Part shown: in pieces, positions 18,543 to 26,608 of the stretch
How the letters are laid out: each line of letters opens with the position of its first letter
Position numbering within the stretch: position 1 is the stretch's first letter
Source: Lewinellaceae bacterium
GTDB taxonomy: Bacteria; Bacteroidota; Bacteroidia; Chitinophagales; Saprospiraceae
Direction: 5' to 3'
DNA length: 64,000 bases
NCBI GenBank assembly: GCA_020636275.1
Contig: JACJYD010000001.1
Span: 186,001 to 250,000, forward strand
Notes under the pieces: model-generated
Told to the model about the DNA's origin: nothing
What the model saw: only the letters and a program-made list of their open reading frames with translations
The model's database searches: none
Translations under genes and position numbers: made by a program

Positions 18543-19646
18543 TCAGATGGCCAATTGCGGTTTTTTGCCAAATTGCCTCAACAGCTTGATGTGATGCCAA
18601 ATGGCCGAGCGGAAACTGGGATGCACATGGTAGGGCAAGCCGAATTCCTTGGCCGTTTCTTTCACGATCTTGGAGATATCCTTGTAATGGATATGGCACA
18701 CATTGGGAAAAAGATGGTGTTCGATCTGAAAATTAAGCCCGCCGATATACCAGGACAGCCATTTGTTCTTCGGCGCAAAATCGCAGGTTGTAGCCAGTTG
18801 GTGAATGGCCCAGGTATTTTCCATGGTACCCGTTTCATCCGGCAGCGGAAATTCGGCATTGGAGATCACGTGCGCGGGCTGGAAAACCACGGAGGAGATA
18901 AACCCGGCAATCAGATGCATGATCGCGAAGAAAAGCAGCGTCATCCACCAGGCTGATGCGGAAAAGATCAGGGGAATGACCAGGATGAACGCGAAATAGA
19001 ACGCTTTGGAGATGGCCAGTTCGATGATCATGCCCCGGAATGTTCGTCCCTGGGATTCGATCACGCCGGTTTTTTTCCATTTGATGGCCTGCTTGAACTC
19101 CTTATCCGTTATCCACAAAAAAGTGAGCAGGGAATAGAGGAACCATCCGTAGATATGTTGGTAGCGGTGGTGTTTATACCACGGTTGATGCGGGGAAAAG
19201 CGAAGGTAGGGTCCGACTTCAATATCTTCATCCAACCCTTCGATATTGGTGAAGGAATGGTGGAGCACGTTGTGCTGGATCTTCCAGTTGAGGGCATTTC
19301 CACCCAGGAGGTTCAGGAACCTGCCCAGTACCCAGTTCACCCAGGCATGGCGGGAATATGCGCCATGATTAGCATCGTGCATTACGTTAAATCCCACACC
19401 GGCCATGCCTAACCCCATCAGGACCCACAGGGAAAGGATGATCCAGGAATTGGTGACCACCTGCGTGACGATCAGGAAATACGGCACAAGATAGGCCAGG
19501 ATCAGGGTGATCGTTTTGACCACCATGGCGGCGTTGCTATGTCTCGACAGGTTTTTGGATTCAAAGTAATCGTTGACCCGGGTCTTGACGGTTTGATAAA
19601 AGTCGGTCCCTGCTGACCGGCTGAATTTCACAAAAGATGTATTCAT
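18543..19646 (-). CDS. Membrane acyl-lipid fatty acid desaturase
   Basis: A 367-residue di-iron desaturase with four or so membrane spans. The three histidine boxes are HDANH (residues 90-94), HNVLHH (125-130) and QIEHH (about 305), the glutamine variant typical of front-end delta-6-type acyl-lipid desaturases. It introduces a double bond into membrane lipid acyl chains using electrons from ferredoxin or cytochrome. The start chosen is the ATG at 19646 (MNTSFVKFS); a longer frame to 19889 exists but runs through intergenic hairpins and gives a non-homologous basic extension. The leader contains stem-loops (19668-19794), which could regulate it. Confidence 0.9.
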   Translation of the reverse strand: MNTSFVKFSRSAGTDFYQTVKTRVNDYFESKNLSRHSNAAMVVKTITLILAYLVPYFLIVTQVVTNSWIILSLWVLMGLGMAGVGFNVMHDANHGAYSRHAWVNWVLGRFLNLLGGNALNWKIQHNVLHHSFTNIEGLDEDIEVGPYLRFSPHQPWYKHHRYQHIYGWFLYSLLTFLWITDKEFKQAIKWKKTGVIESQGRTFRGMIIELAISKAFYFAFILVIPLIFSASAWWMTLLFFAIMHLIAGFISSVVFQPAHVISNAEFPLPDETGTMENTWAIHQLATTCDFAPKNKWLSWYIGGLNFQIEHHLFPNVCHIHYKDISKIVKETAKEFGLPYHVHPSFRSAIWHHIKLLRQFGKKPQLAI

Positions 19647-19667
19647 AAAGAGAATTAAAGACAAACG

Positions 19668-19700
19668 GAAGCCCCGGCATTTTTCGGCTGCCGGGGCTTC
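19668..19700. other. Perfect 12-bp GC-rich stem-loop in the desaturase leader
   Basis: GAAGCCCCGGCA (19668-19679) and TGCCGGGGCTTC (19689-19700) are exact complements with a nine-base loop. On the minus strand it lies 22 bases upstream of the desaturase ATG and is followed by CCGTTTGTCTTTAATT, so an attenuator or 5' UTR hairpin is possible. Confidence 0.6.
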
Positions 19701-19724
19701 AGCCTGTTTTGTGTTTGATAAGAC

Positions 19725-19751
19725 AACAAGTGGCGAAGCTACTTGTTTTTT
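19725..19751 (+). terminator. Intrinsic-terminator-like hairpin with no upstream plus-strand gene
   Basis: AACAAGTGGC (19725-19734) pairs with GCTACTTGTT (19738-19747), with one G-U pair and a GAA loop, followed by TTTT (19748-19751). It is oriented for plus-strand transcripts, although the sequence before it on that strand is only antisense to the desaturase. It may stop antisense transcription or form part of the desaturase leader fold. A third imperfect stem follows at 19764-19794. Confidence 0.45.
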
Positions 19752-19814
19752 CAGAGTTAAAAAAGCCTTTTGACGGCTTCGGCCAAAAGAGGCTCTTGTA
19801 ACCAACTCTGCACC

Positions 19815-20399
19815 ATGACCTTTACCGAATCGACGCTCTCGTTTACCTTTCTTGCGGAACAGGGGGAACTCATTGCCTACGACCGGCACCGCTACTACAA
19901 TGCCGTGAAGGGTTCCGGTTTGCGGGGCGTTGATTTCCTGGGGATCTGGAAAGAAAATACCCTGGTGCTCCTGGAGGTCAAAAATTTTCGGCTCCGGGAA
20001 GCGGCCCAGTCCGGTCCGGCTATACTGGCATTACTGGAACAACCCGATCTGGTTTTTACTGCCATGGTCGAAAAGAAGACCGATTCCCTGAAAGGGCTGG
20101 ATGTGATCGAGGCCTTACTGCGCAAACGCAGACTTTACCGCTTGCTGGAACCTTTTTTTGGAAAACTTCCGCCGCGCTGGCAGCGATCGTTTCCCTGGGC
20201 TTTCTGGGCAAAGGTATGGGCTTGCCGGTCCAATCTGCGCACGGTGCTTTGGCTGGAAACCGACCCGGAGTACGATGGATGGGAGAAAAGCCGGGTGTCG
20301 CAATTCAGGCAGGAGCTCCGCAAAAAACTGCGGGCACACTACATCGAACTGGCCGGAAACGGGGAGAACCCGTTTGAGGGCAGTTTATTGGTGGAGTAG
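19815..20399 (+). CDS. Small PD-(D/E)XK nuclease-like protein
   Basis: A 194-residue soluble protein that I do not recognise as a named family. The N terminus carries a restriction-endonuclease-like signature: an early glutamate (LAEQGELIAY), then Asp40 in GLRGVDFLGIW and Glu54-x-Lys56 in LVLLEVKNF, the spacing of the PD-(D/E)XK active site. The rest is helical and basic (KGLDVIEALLRKRRLYRLLEPF) with conserved-looking tryptophans. It may bind or cut nucleic acid, or be an inactive fold relative; no methylase or defence gene is adjacent. The ATG at 19815 is chosen over 19770 because the hydrophilic extra residues look like leader. Its last 15 bases overlap the convergent patatin gene. Confidence 0.65.
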   Translation: MTFTESTLSFTFLAEQGELIAYDRHRYYNAVKGSGLRGVDFLGIWKENTLVLLEVKNFRLREAAQSGPAILALLEQPDLVFTAMVEKKTDSLKGLDVIEALLRKRRLYRLLEPFFGKLPPRWQRSFPWAFWAKVWACRSNLRTVLWLETDPEYDGWEKSRVSQFRQELRKKLRAHYIELAGNGENPFEGSLLVE

Positions 20400-22634
20400 T
20401 TCCTGTAGCCGGGTTAAACTCCGCTGGTTCTCCGGCAATTGCATGGCTTGAAAGATATCCTGTTTTTCCCGTTTGGTCAGGTGAAAAGAGATCGTGGCTT
20501 CCGCATTCCGGGCACTGGGATGGTAAGTAAACCGCACCAATTCGAGCATGTCTTTGCCCAACAGGTCGTACAGCATGCCGATGCTGTTGTCGTGCTCGTA
20601 GTATTGCAGGTCAATGAGCTGGCCGGCAATGCCGAGTGGACTGAAGATCGATTCCACTACGCCCTGGTTGTTGGAGGGAGGGATGTCGTGGACCCGGTCG
20701 AAAGCCCACATCTCTACCAGGATCACCCCGCTGGTATTTTCCCGGATCCAATCCCGGAATACGTGCAGGTAGCGCGTAGCCGATTTGATGCCAAAGTCGT
20801 CGCGGAATCCGGCGTCCATTACTTCAATGGAAGGCTGGGTGGGCAGATAGACGGTCGGCAGGATATATGGAAAGGTGGCGTTCATTCGCAAGGCGCTGGA
20901 AAACAGGAGTCTGGAGGCGTTTTGTTGCTCGAATAAACGGCCAAAATCGACGGCGTCGATCTCCATAAAGCCGGCTTTCCGAATGGCGACGGGAGGCGCC
21001 ATCATATAAGAAACACCTTGCGGTGAAATGACCATCCTTCGCCCGTCGTTGATGATCGCCGGCGTCAGAAAAAGCCGTGGAATGAGGGCCTTCTGTTCCG
21101 GAAGCCAATACTCGGCCAGGGTTTTATTGAAGATCCCGCCCGTGTTTTCATTGAGCTGGCGTTCGAAGCTGTATCCCCGGTCTTTCACATACGTATACCC
21201 ACCGACCTTAAACCGCGCCCAGGGAAGGAACAGGTCGTTTGTAACAACGGTAAAGGAGACCGCATTGAGCAGGTCTTTGGATACATTGTCGAGTTGATAG
21301 CCGGCAAAGCGATCGATCGTGTCGCCCTGCAACTGATGCAGGAAAAGCTCCCGGTAATAAGCGGCGCCGATCATCCCTCCCGATGCACCGGTAATGAGGG
21401 CGGTATGCCGGAACAGGGCGTCCTGGGTAAGGCTATCGGCCAGTTGCATGGTCAGCATGGTCCAAACAGCCGACTTGAGTCCACCTCCGCTCGGGCAGAG
21501 CACAACCAGTTTGGGTTTTCCCCCCCCCGGCTTTTTCACCTTTTCCAGCCACCTGTTGAGGATGCGGACCTCCTCCTCCATGTCCTTTCGAACGTTGGGA
21601 GGCGAACAAAGGGCTTGTAAGCTTTCAAAATCATAACAGGCGTACTCCGGGGTCTCATAGTCCAACCCATAGGCCATGCAATGGTGGTTGAACAAATCGT
21701 GGCGCGTCAGCATATTGACTCCCCAAAGCAACAGGATGATAACTACAAAACGCCAACTGTGGAACCAGTAGGTGATGGCGCCGATCAGCGCGATAAGAAT
21801 GCTGAATGCCAGGAAGATGCTCGCACTGGCGGGTATCCGGAAATACGGCCAGTCGATGAGATAACCCAACAGGAACAGCGACAAAATGCTGATGATCTGG
21901 ACAAAAAGGGCGTTGGAGTGGTTTTGGCGGAAAACCCGCTCCAGCAGGGATGATTCATAATGGGCCACACTGCGCACAAGACGTGGGCGGAGCGATTCGC
22001 TCAGGTAGGTTTCGATACGCCATTTCCCTTCCTGCTGGCGCACCCGCTCGATGTCGAGGTTTTTTCCCAGCCCTCCGTCCAGATCGGCCGGAAAGCTGCG
22101 TTGCCCTTCCGGCAGTTTTAGAAAACTTAGAATGTCTTTATTCGTAAAATAGAAATAGGCGAACAATCCGATGATCAGGGTCGCTCCCCCGAAGAGGAAT
22201 CCAAGGCAGTGCAGGAAGATCTCATTCAGCGAGCTGGCTTCATCCAGGATCTCGAAATGGATATGAACATACAGGAGCAGCGCGGCAAAGGCGAACGGAA
22301 TGATGAAGTTATTGATGCAAAATTTCACGAAAGGCCTCGAAAGGGTGGCGAGGAAAGGGAAAAAATGCGCACCGACCAGGTATACGGTCAGGTTCCAGCT
22401 CATCACCATGGCGCCGTAGGCGAATCCTACAAAAAAGAAGCTCCAGAAGTCGACCTGCCCCAGGTATTCGGGAGAGCGGAACAGGTAGACGATACCGTAC
22501 TTCCGGCCGAGACTGCCGGTGACCAGGAGGGTGAGAAAAAGCCAGATACCGAGCAGCAGGATATTACTCCGCAGGTGCAGGGCAAGCAGCTGCAAGGGGA
22601 AAGAATAAAACAGCTGGGATAGTTTTTTCCGCAT
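20385..22634 (-). CDS. Membrane-bound patatin-like phospholipase
   Basis: A 749-residue protein with a membrane N-terminal half and a patatin C-terminal half. About seven to eight hydrophobic segments lie before residue 335. The patatin domain has the oxyanion glycine loop CPSGGGLKSA (about 380-390), the nucleophile elbow GASGGMIGAAYY (about 416, GxSxG) and the catalytic aspartate in MDAGFRDDFG (about 605), so the Ser-Asp dyad is complete. It likely hydrolyses acyl esters of membrane lipids on the cytoplasmic side. The fusion to a polytopic N terminus is unusual compared with soluble bacterial patatins but is seen in some Bacteroidota proteins. It starts 14 bases after the end of the TlpA-like gene and may be co-transcribed with it. 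Confidence 0.85.
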   Translation of the reverse strand: MRKKLSQLFYSFPLQLLALHLRSNILLLGIWLFLTLLVTGSLGRKYGIVYLFRSPEYLGQVDFWSFFFVGFAYGAMVMSWNLTVYLVGAHFFPFLATLSRPFVKFCINNFIIPFAFAALLLYVHIHFEILDEASSLNEIFLHCLGFLFGGATLIIGLFAYFYFTNKDILSFLKLPEGQRSFPADLDGGLGKNLDIERVRQQEGKWRIETYLSESLRPRLVRSVAHYESSLLERVFRQNHSNALFVQIISILSLFLLGYLIDWPYFRIPASASIFLAFSILIALIGAITYWFHSWRFVVIILLLWGVNMLTRHDLFNHHCMAYGLDYETPEYACYDFESLQALCSPPNVRKDMEEEVRILNRWLEKVKKPGGGKPKLVVLCPSGGGLKSAVWTMLTMQLADSLTQDALFRHTALITGASGGMIGAAYYRELFLHQLQGDTIDRFAGYQLDNVSKDLLNAVSFTVVTNDLFLPWARFKVGGYTYVKDRGYSFERQLNENTGGIFNKTLAEYWLPEQKALIPRLFLTPAIINDGRRMVISPQGVSYMMAPPVAIRKAGFMEIDAVDFGRLFEQQNASRLLFSSALRMNATFPYILPTVYLPTQPSIEVMDAGFRDDFGIKSATRYLHVFRDWIRENTSGVILVEMWAFDRVHDIPPSNNQGVVESIFSPLGIAGQLIDLQYYEHDNSIGMLYDLLGKDMLELVRFTYHPSARNAEATISFHLTKREKQDIFQAMQLPENQRSLTRLQELLHQ

Positions 22635-22648
22635 GCCTCAATTGGGCA

Positions 22649-24031
22649 TTATTCTCCAAATATCTCGGCGAGCTTGGCCTCCAGAGTAGCGCCTCGCAGG
22701 TTCCGGGCGATGATCTTGCCTTCTTTGTCGACCAGCACGGTATGCGGGATGGAGTGAACGCCGTACATCTGCGCCACCGAATTTTGCCAGCCTTTCAGGT
22801 CGGAAATGTGGTTCCAGGTCAATCCGTCCGATTCGATCGCATTCATCCAGCGTGTTTTATCCGTGTCGAGGCTGACGCTGAGCACGGTAAAGCCCTGGTC
22901 CTTGTACTTTTGGTACATTTTCACCACGTTGGGGTTCTCCCGGCGGCAGGGGCCGCACCAGCTGGCCCAAAAGTCGACAAGCACCACCTTGCCACGCAGA
23001 TCGCTCAGGCCGAATTCCTTGCCATCCGGGGTGGTCTGTTTGAAGTCGGGCGCCGTACCCCCTTCGACGAAAGCCTCCAGCCGGGAAACCTGGGAGTTGA
23101 TCAGCTGCGCAGCTCCCGGATCGCTGCCTTGATACCGCTGAACAAATTCCTTGGCAAAGGGGATGAAATTGGGATGGTTTTTTGTCTGAAGGGTCGCAAT
23201 CACCCCACCCAGGGCCAGCTTGTACGTGCGGCTGTCGGCAGGAATGGCGCTGAGCGCCTGCCGGATGAGCTCCTCGTGTTTTTCTTTTTGGATGCCGGTA
23301 TTGGTAATGGTCTCGGTGAACCCTTTCCAAGCCTCATAGACCCAGGGCAGGTACTCGAGGTCCTTGTCTTTCCAATCCACGAACTGGAAGTATTTATCCA
23401 CAAAGTAGAGCAGTTCGTTGTCGTAGCCCTCGCCGTAATTTTGGTAACTCAGGTAGGTGTTTAGCGCCACCACCTGATAGAAATAGGGGTTCGTCTTTTT
23501 TAGCGAGTCGAGCAGCTGCAACTTCTGTTCGTCGGTCTTCTTCAATTCAGCCACCAAGGCTGCCGTCTCGTCCGGATTGGATTGGGCGCGACGGAATTGC
23601 TGGGAGATCTGGTTGGATTGCATGCGCAGTTGATTCACTTCCTCCCGCAAGGTTTCGTATTGCGTGTTGAGTTTAGAGGTGAGGAATTGTGCATTGCGCA
23701 GCTGTTGGCAAACCGCACTCAACTTTACTTCCGGTTCAGAGCCCAGGATGAGCGGTTTGAGGTTGTTTTCGTTAACGCCGACATAGTAGAAACGCGGGCC
23801 GGTGGAAGCCAGCTCAAATATCGCCTTTCCATCCTGAATGGGCTTTTCCTGAAGCGCCCGGAAGCCCACTCCGTTGAATTCGAAGAGGTAGAGTTTATCG
23901 GCAACGCCATCACAGCTATTCAGGGTGACGACCAACTGCACGCCTTTTTCTGCCGGGACCGGTTGTGAAAAGGCCAGGCTCAAAAGGCTCATTGCTGCGA
24001 TAGCCAGGATGCCACGAAAGAATTTATACAT
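22649..24031 (-). CDS. TlpA-like thioredoxin-family protein with DUF4369 N terminus
   Basis: A 460-residue exported protein. A signal peptide (ILAIAAMSLLSLAFSQ) is followed by a DUF4369-like beta domain (about 30-110), a coiled-coil/helical middle (QLRMQSNQISQQFRRAQ) and a C-terminal thioredoxin domain with WASWCGPCRREN (about residue 353-364) and the cis-proline loop SIPHTVLVDKEGKI. Such proteins are periplasmic thiol-disulfide reductases common in Bacteroidota; the partner is unknown. The CxxC is intact, so it should be redox-active. Confidence 0.9.
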   Translation of the reverse strand: MYKFFRGILAIAAMSLLSLAFSQPVPAEKGVQLVVTLNSCDGVADKLYLFEFNGVGFRALQEKPIQDGKAIFELASTGPRFYYVGVNENNLKPLILGSEPEVKLSAVCQQLRNAQFLTSKLNTQYETLREEVNQLRMQSNQISQQFRRAQSNPDETAALVAELKKTDEQKLQLLDSLKKTNPYFYQVVALNTYLSYQNYGEGYDNELLYFVDKYFQFVDWKDKDLEYLPWVYEAWKGFTETITNTGIQKEKHEELIRQALSAIPADSRTYKLALGGVIATLQTKNHPNFIPFAKEFVQRYQGSDPGAAQLINSQVSRLEAFVEGGTAPDFKQTTPDGKEFGLSDLRGKVVLVDFWASWCGPCRRENPNVVKMYQKYKDQGFTVLSVSLDTDKTRWMNAIESDGLTWNHISDLKGWQNSVAQMYGVHSIPHTVLVDKEGKIIARNLRGATLEAKLAEIFGE

Positions 24032-24089
24032 GTTTCTTTGAATTAAGTTAAAGCGTGGAATGGGGCGAAAGTCCGCCCTTGGAAATTAA

Positions 24090-24130
24090 CAAATATGAGG
24101 GTGCTTCCTCTGGCAACACCGTCATATTTG
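24090..24130 (-). terminator. Stem-loop downstream of the dockerin-like remnant
   Basis: CAAATATGA (24090-24098) and TCATATTTG (24122-24130) pair perfectly, with an inner GGTG/CACC (24100-24103, 24117-24120) after one G-G mismatch. Read on the minus strand it follows the stop of the remnant at 24187 by about 57 bases and is followed by TTAATTTCC, so it looks like that gene's old terminator. It also sits in the upstream region of the TlpA-like gene (ATG at 24031). Confidence 0.5.
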
Positions 24131-24186
24131 CAGATCAAGGCTCAAAATTAAGGGGATTGAAGGGGAAAAGCAAATGAGACCCCGGA

Positions 24187-24405
24187 CTATAACCCCAGGG
24201 GGTCTGCTGATCCGTTGACATCCCCCACTTTGATGGCGAAAAAATCAGCTATTTCAATTCCGGAGGAGCGATTCACATCGGCGGCAATCCGCTTGTAGGG
24301 GGAATCCAGCGGTACCAACCCCAGCACATGGCGGCTGATGAGGACCATGTCGTAGGTCGTCACGCCGTTGCCAGCATCGCTGAGTTTAATGCGCGACCCT
24401 GCTAT
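24187..24405 (-). pseudogene. Remnant of a large T9SS-type surface protein: dockerin-like C-terminal module
   Basis: On the minus strand a 72-codon frame runs from just after a TGA (24406-24408) to a TAG (24187-24189) with no start codon of its own near its beginning. It reads like the dockerin-type segment found in Bacteroidota surface proteins: LSDAGNGVTTYDMVLISRHVLG, PLDSPYKRIAADVNRSSGIEIADF, FAIKVGDVNGSAD. This matches two calcium-loop-like DxNxxGxxxxxD units separated by an LGxxPLDSPYKRIAADVN linker. The rest of the gene is missing; ligA ends at 24439. It is a decayed or truncated gene, not an expressed small protein, on present evidence. Confidence 0.7.
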
Positions 24406-24438
24406 TCAAGTTGCTAAATAGCCGGAATGGGTTGCCTC

Positions 24439-26574
24439 CTAACCGATTAAATTTAAAAATTCCTCTTCGGTCAATACCTGAACCGTCCCCAATTCCCGGG
24501 CTTTTTTCAATTTGGATCCTGCCGCTTCTCCGGCAACCAGGATATCGAGCTTGGAACTCACGGCACTGACGTTCCGCGCGCCGGCAGCCTCGGCTTTTTC
24601 CTGGGCTTCCTTGCGTCCCATGGTCTGCAAGGTCCCGGTGAAGAGAATGGACTTTCCGGCCAGGGGTGCATCGGCGGAGGCGGCACGCGGTCGGTCGTCG
24701 TCCGTTTGGCGCAAATTGACGCCGAGGCTTTCCATCTCCTCGAGCAGCCGGATATTACCGGGTTGTTGGAAATAAGCCATTACGTTTTCGGCAACTACCG
24801 GCCCGACGTCCTTGATGTGGGTATAATCCTCTAGTGTCCAGTTTTTCAGATCGAGCACATGGCCGATCTCTGCTGCCAACAGCTTGGAGATCTTTTGCCC
24901 CAGGTGGTGGATGCTCAGGCTGTGGAGCAAGCGGTGAATGGGGTTTTGTTTGGCCTTTTCGATGGAGGCCTGCAGATTAGCCACTGATTTGGCGCCGAAC
25001 CCTTCCAGTTGTTCAATTTGATCATAAGGCAGCCGGTACACATCGGCCAGGGATCGCAACCAGCCCAATTCGAAAAAGCGCTCCACGATCGACTTGCCCA
25101 GTCCTTCGATATCCATGGCGTCTTTGGAGACGTGCCAGATCAATCGCTGCAGATCCTGGGCGCCGCAAACGCAGACCGGACAGCGCCAGGCCGCCTCCCC
25201 TTCTTCCCGGACCAACTCGACCGGATTGCCGGTATCGTTGACCGGGCAAAAGCGTGGAAACCCGATGGTGCGTTCCTCGCCGGTGCGCAACTCGGCCATG
25301 GCTTTAACGATATAGGGGATCACGTCGCCCGCCCGCTCCACCAGCACGGTATCGCCGATGCGCAGGTCTTTAGCCCGGATGAAATCTTCATTGTGCAGGG
25401 AAACGGAGGAGATCGTCACCCCGGCGAGGTGTACGGGCTCGAGTTTGGCCACGGGCGTGATCGAGCCCACTTTTCCCACCTGGTACTCCACATTCACCAA
25501 TCTGGAAGTGGCTTGCTTGGCCTGGAATTTATAGGCGATGGCCCAACGGGGATGATGGCTCGTATAGCCGCACCGCTCTTGCAGGTCGCGGCGGTTGACC
25601 TTCACCACCATGCCGTCGATCTCATAGGGGTAGTCCTCCCGGCGTGCTTGCCAACGGTTGCAAAAATCGACGACCTCCTGAATGCCCCGGCATACCTTGC
25701 GCTCTTCCACCGGCACCTTAAAGCCCAGGTTGCCGAGCAAGGCAATGCTCTCGTCGTGTGTGGCGAGGCGGTCCAGTTGATCGGCGCCTTCCGCATCGGC
25801 CGCAAAGGCCAGTTGGTAGACGAATGCCTCCAGGCCGCGCTGGGCTGTCTCTTTGGGATCTTTCATCCGCAATCCGCCGGTGGCCGCGTTGCGCGGATTG
25901 GCGAAAAGCGGCAAACCTTCGGCTTCCCGTTTTTGGTTGACCTGGGTAAAGATATCTTTCCGGATGAGCACCTCTCCCCGTAGTTCCACTTTTTGAAATC
26001 CGAATTTCGAAAAGGCGGCTTTGAGCGGGATGGAGCGGATCACTCGAGCGTTGGCGGTCATCTCTTCACCCATGATCCCGTTGCCGCGTGTGGCGGCTCT
26101 GTGGAGCAGGTCGTTCTCATAAACCAGGGCGATGGTGCCGCCGTCGAACTTGGGTTCCACCACGTATTCCACGTCGTCCTCGGCAGGAGTGAGCGTCAGC
26201 TTTTTTACCTGCTCGTCGAAATCGAAAAGGTCTTCGGCATTGTAGGAATTGGCCAGCGAAAGCATGGGCGTGAGATGCTCGGCAGAGGGGAAGTCTTCGG
26301 TCAGATCGGCCGAAACCCGCTGGGTCGGCGAATCAGGGGCGATCAATTCCGGAAATTGCGCTTCCAGGCTTTCCAGTTTCTTGAACAGCCGGTCGTATTC
26401 ATAATCGCTGACCACCGGGTCGTTCAGCACGTAATACCGCCACTCGTGGTAGAGGATGACGTCGCGCAGGTCGCGCATCGCAGCTTCGGCCGCTTCGCGC
26501 GATGGATGGGTCTCTTTTTCGAGCAGTTCCTTGGAAAGGTCGTAAAAAGCGCGTTGTTGCTCTGGTGTGTACAT
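24439..26574 (-). CDS. ligA: NAD-dependent DNA ligase LigA
   Basis: A 711-residue ligase that seals nicks in replication and repair. Domain order is Ia (YYVLNDPVVSDYEYDRL), adenylation domain with the lysine K142 in VEPKFDGG, OB fold, zinc finger, HhH and a C-terminal BRCT (KSILFTGTLQTMGRKEAQE). The length is typical. The zinc-finger region reads RFCPVNDT and, further on, RCPVCVCGAQ, so the usual CPxC pair has N in the second position and there is an extra cysteine in the second half. The motif KFDGG also differs from the usual K(I/L)DG(L). These may be lineage features. It is downstream of rlmD by 34 bases on the same strand. Confidence 0.96.
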   Translation of the reverse strand: MYTPEQQRAFYDLSKELLEKETHPSREAAEAAMRDLRDVILYHEWRYYVLNDPVVSDYEYDRLFKKLESLEAQFPELIAPDSPTQRVSADLTEDFPSAEHLTPMLSLANSYNAEDLFDFDEQVKKLTLTPAEDDVEYVVEPKFDGGTIALVYENDLLHRAATRGNGIMGEEMTANARVIRSIPLKAAFSKFGFQKVELRGEVLIRKDIFTQVNQKREAEGLPLFANPRNAATGGLRMKDPKETAQRGLEAFVYQLAFAADAEGADQLDRLATHDESIALLGNLGFKVPVEERKVCRGIQEVVDFCNRWQARREDYPYEIDGMVVKVNRRDLQERCGYTSHHPRWAIAYKFQAKQATSRLVNVEYQVGKVGSITPVAKLEPVHLAGVTISSVSLHNEDFIRAKDLRIGDTVLVERAGDVIPYIVKAMAELRTGEERTIGFPRFCPVNDTGNPVELVREEGEAAWRCPVCVCGAQDLQRLIWHVSKDAMDIEGLGKSIVERFFELGWLRSLADVYRLPYDQIEQLEGFGAKSVANLQASIEKAKQNPIHRLLHSLSIHHLGQKISKLLAAEIGHVLDLKNWTLEDYTHIKDVGPVVAENVMAYFQQPGNIRLLEEMESLGVNLRQTDDDRPRAASADAPLAGKSILFTGTLQTMGRKEAQEKAEAAGARNVSAVSSKLDILVAGEAAGSKLKKARELGTVQVLTEEEFLNLIG

Positions 26575-26608
26575 AGTTCATTTGGTGATAGGAGGAAAGG
26601 CCTTCCTC

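Noticed and set aside
19647..19889. A longer N terminus for the desaturase (448 instead of 367 residues)
   Set aside because: The extra residues are basic and unlike the desaturase family, and they cross several stem-loops; the ATG at 19646 gives the normal N terminus.
26580..26605. AGGAAAGGCCTTCCT as a possible regulatory palindrome upstream of ligA
   Set aside because: The arms are not a perfect inverted repeat and the sequence lies between the rlmD stop and the ligA start without a matching promoter.
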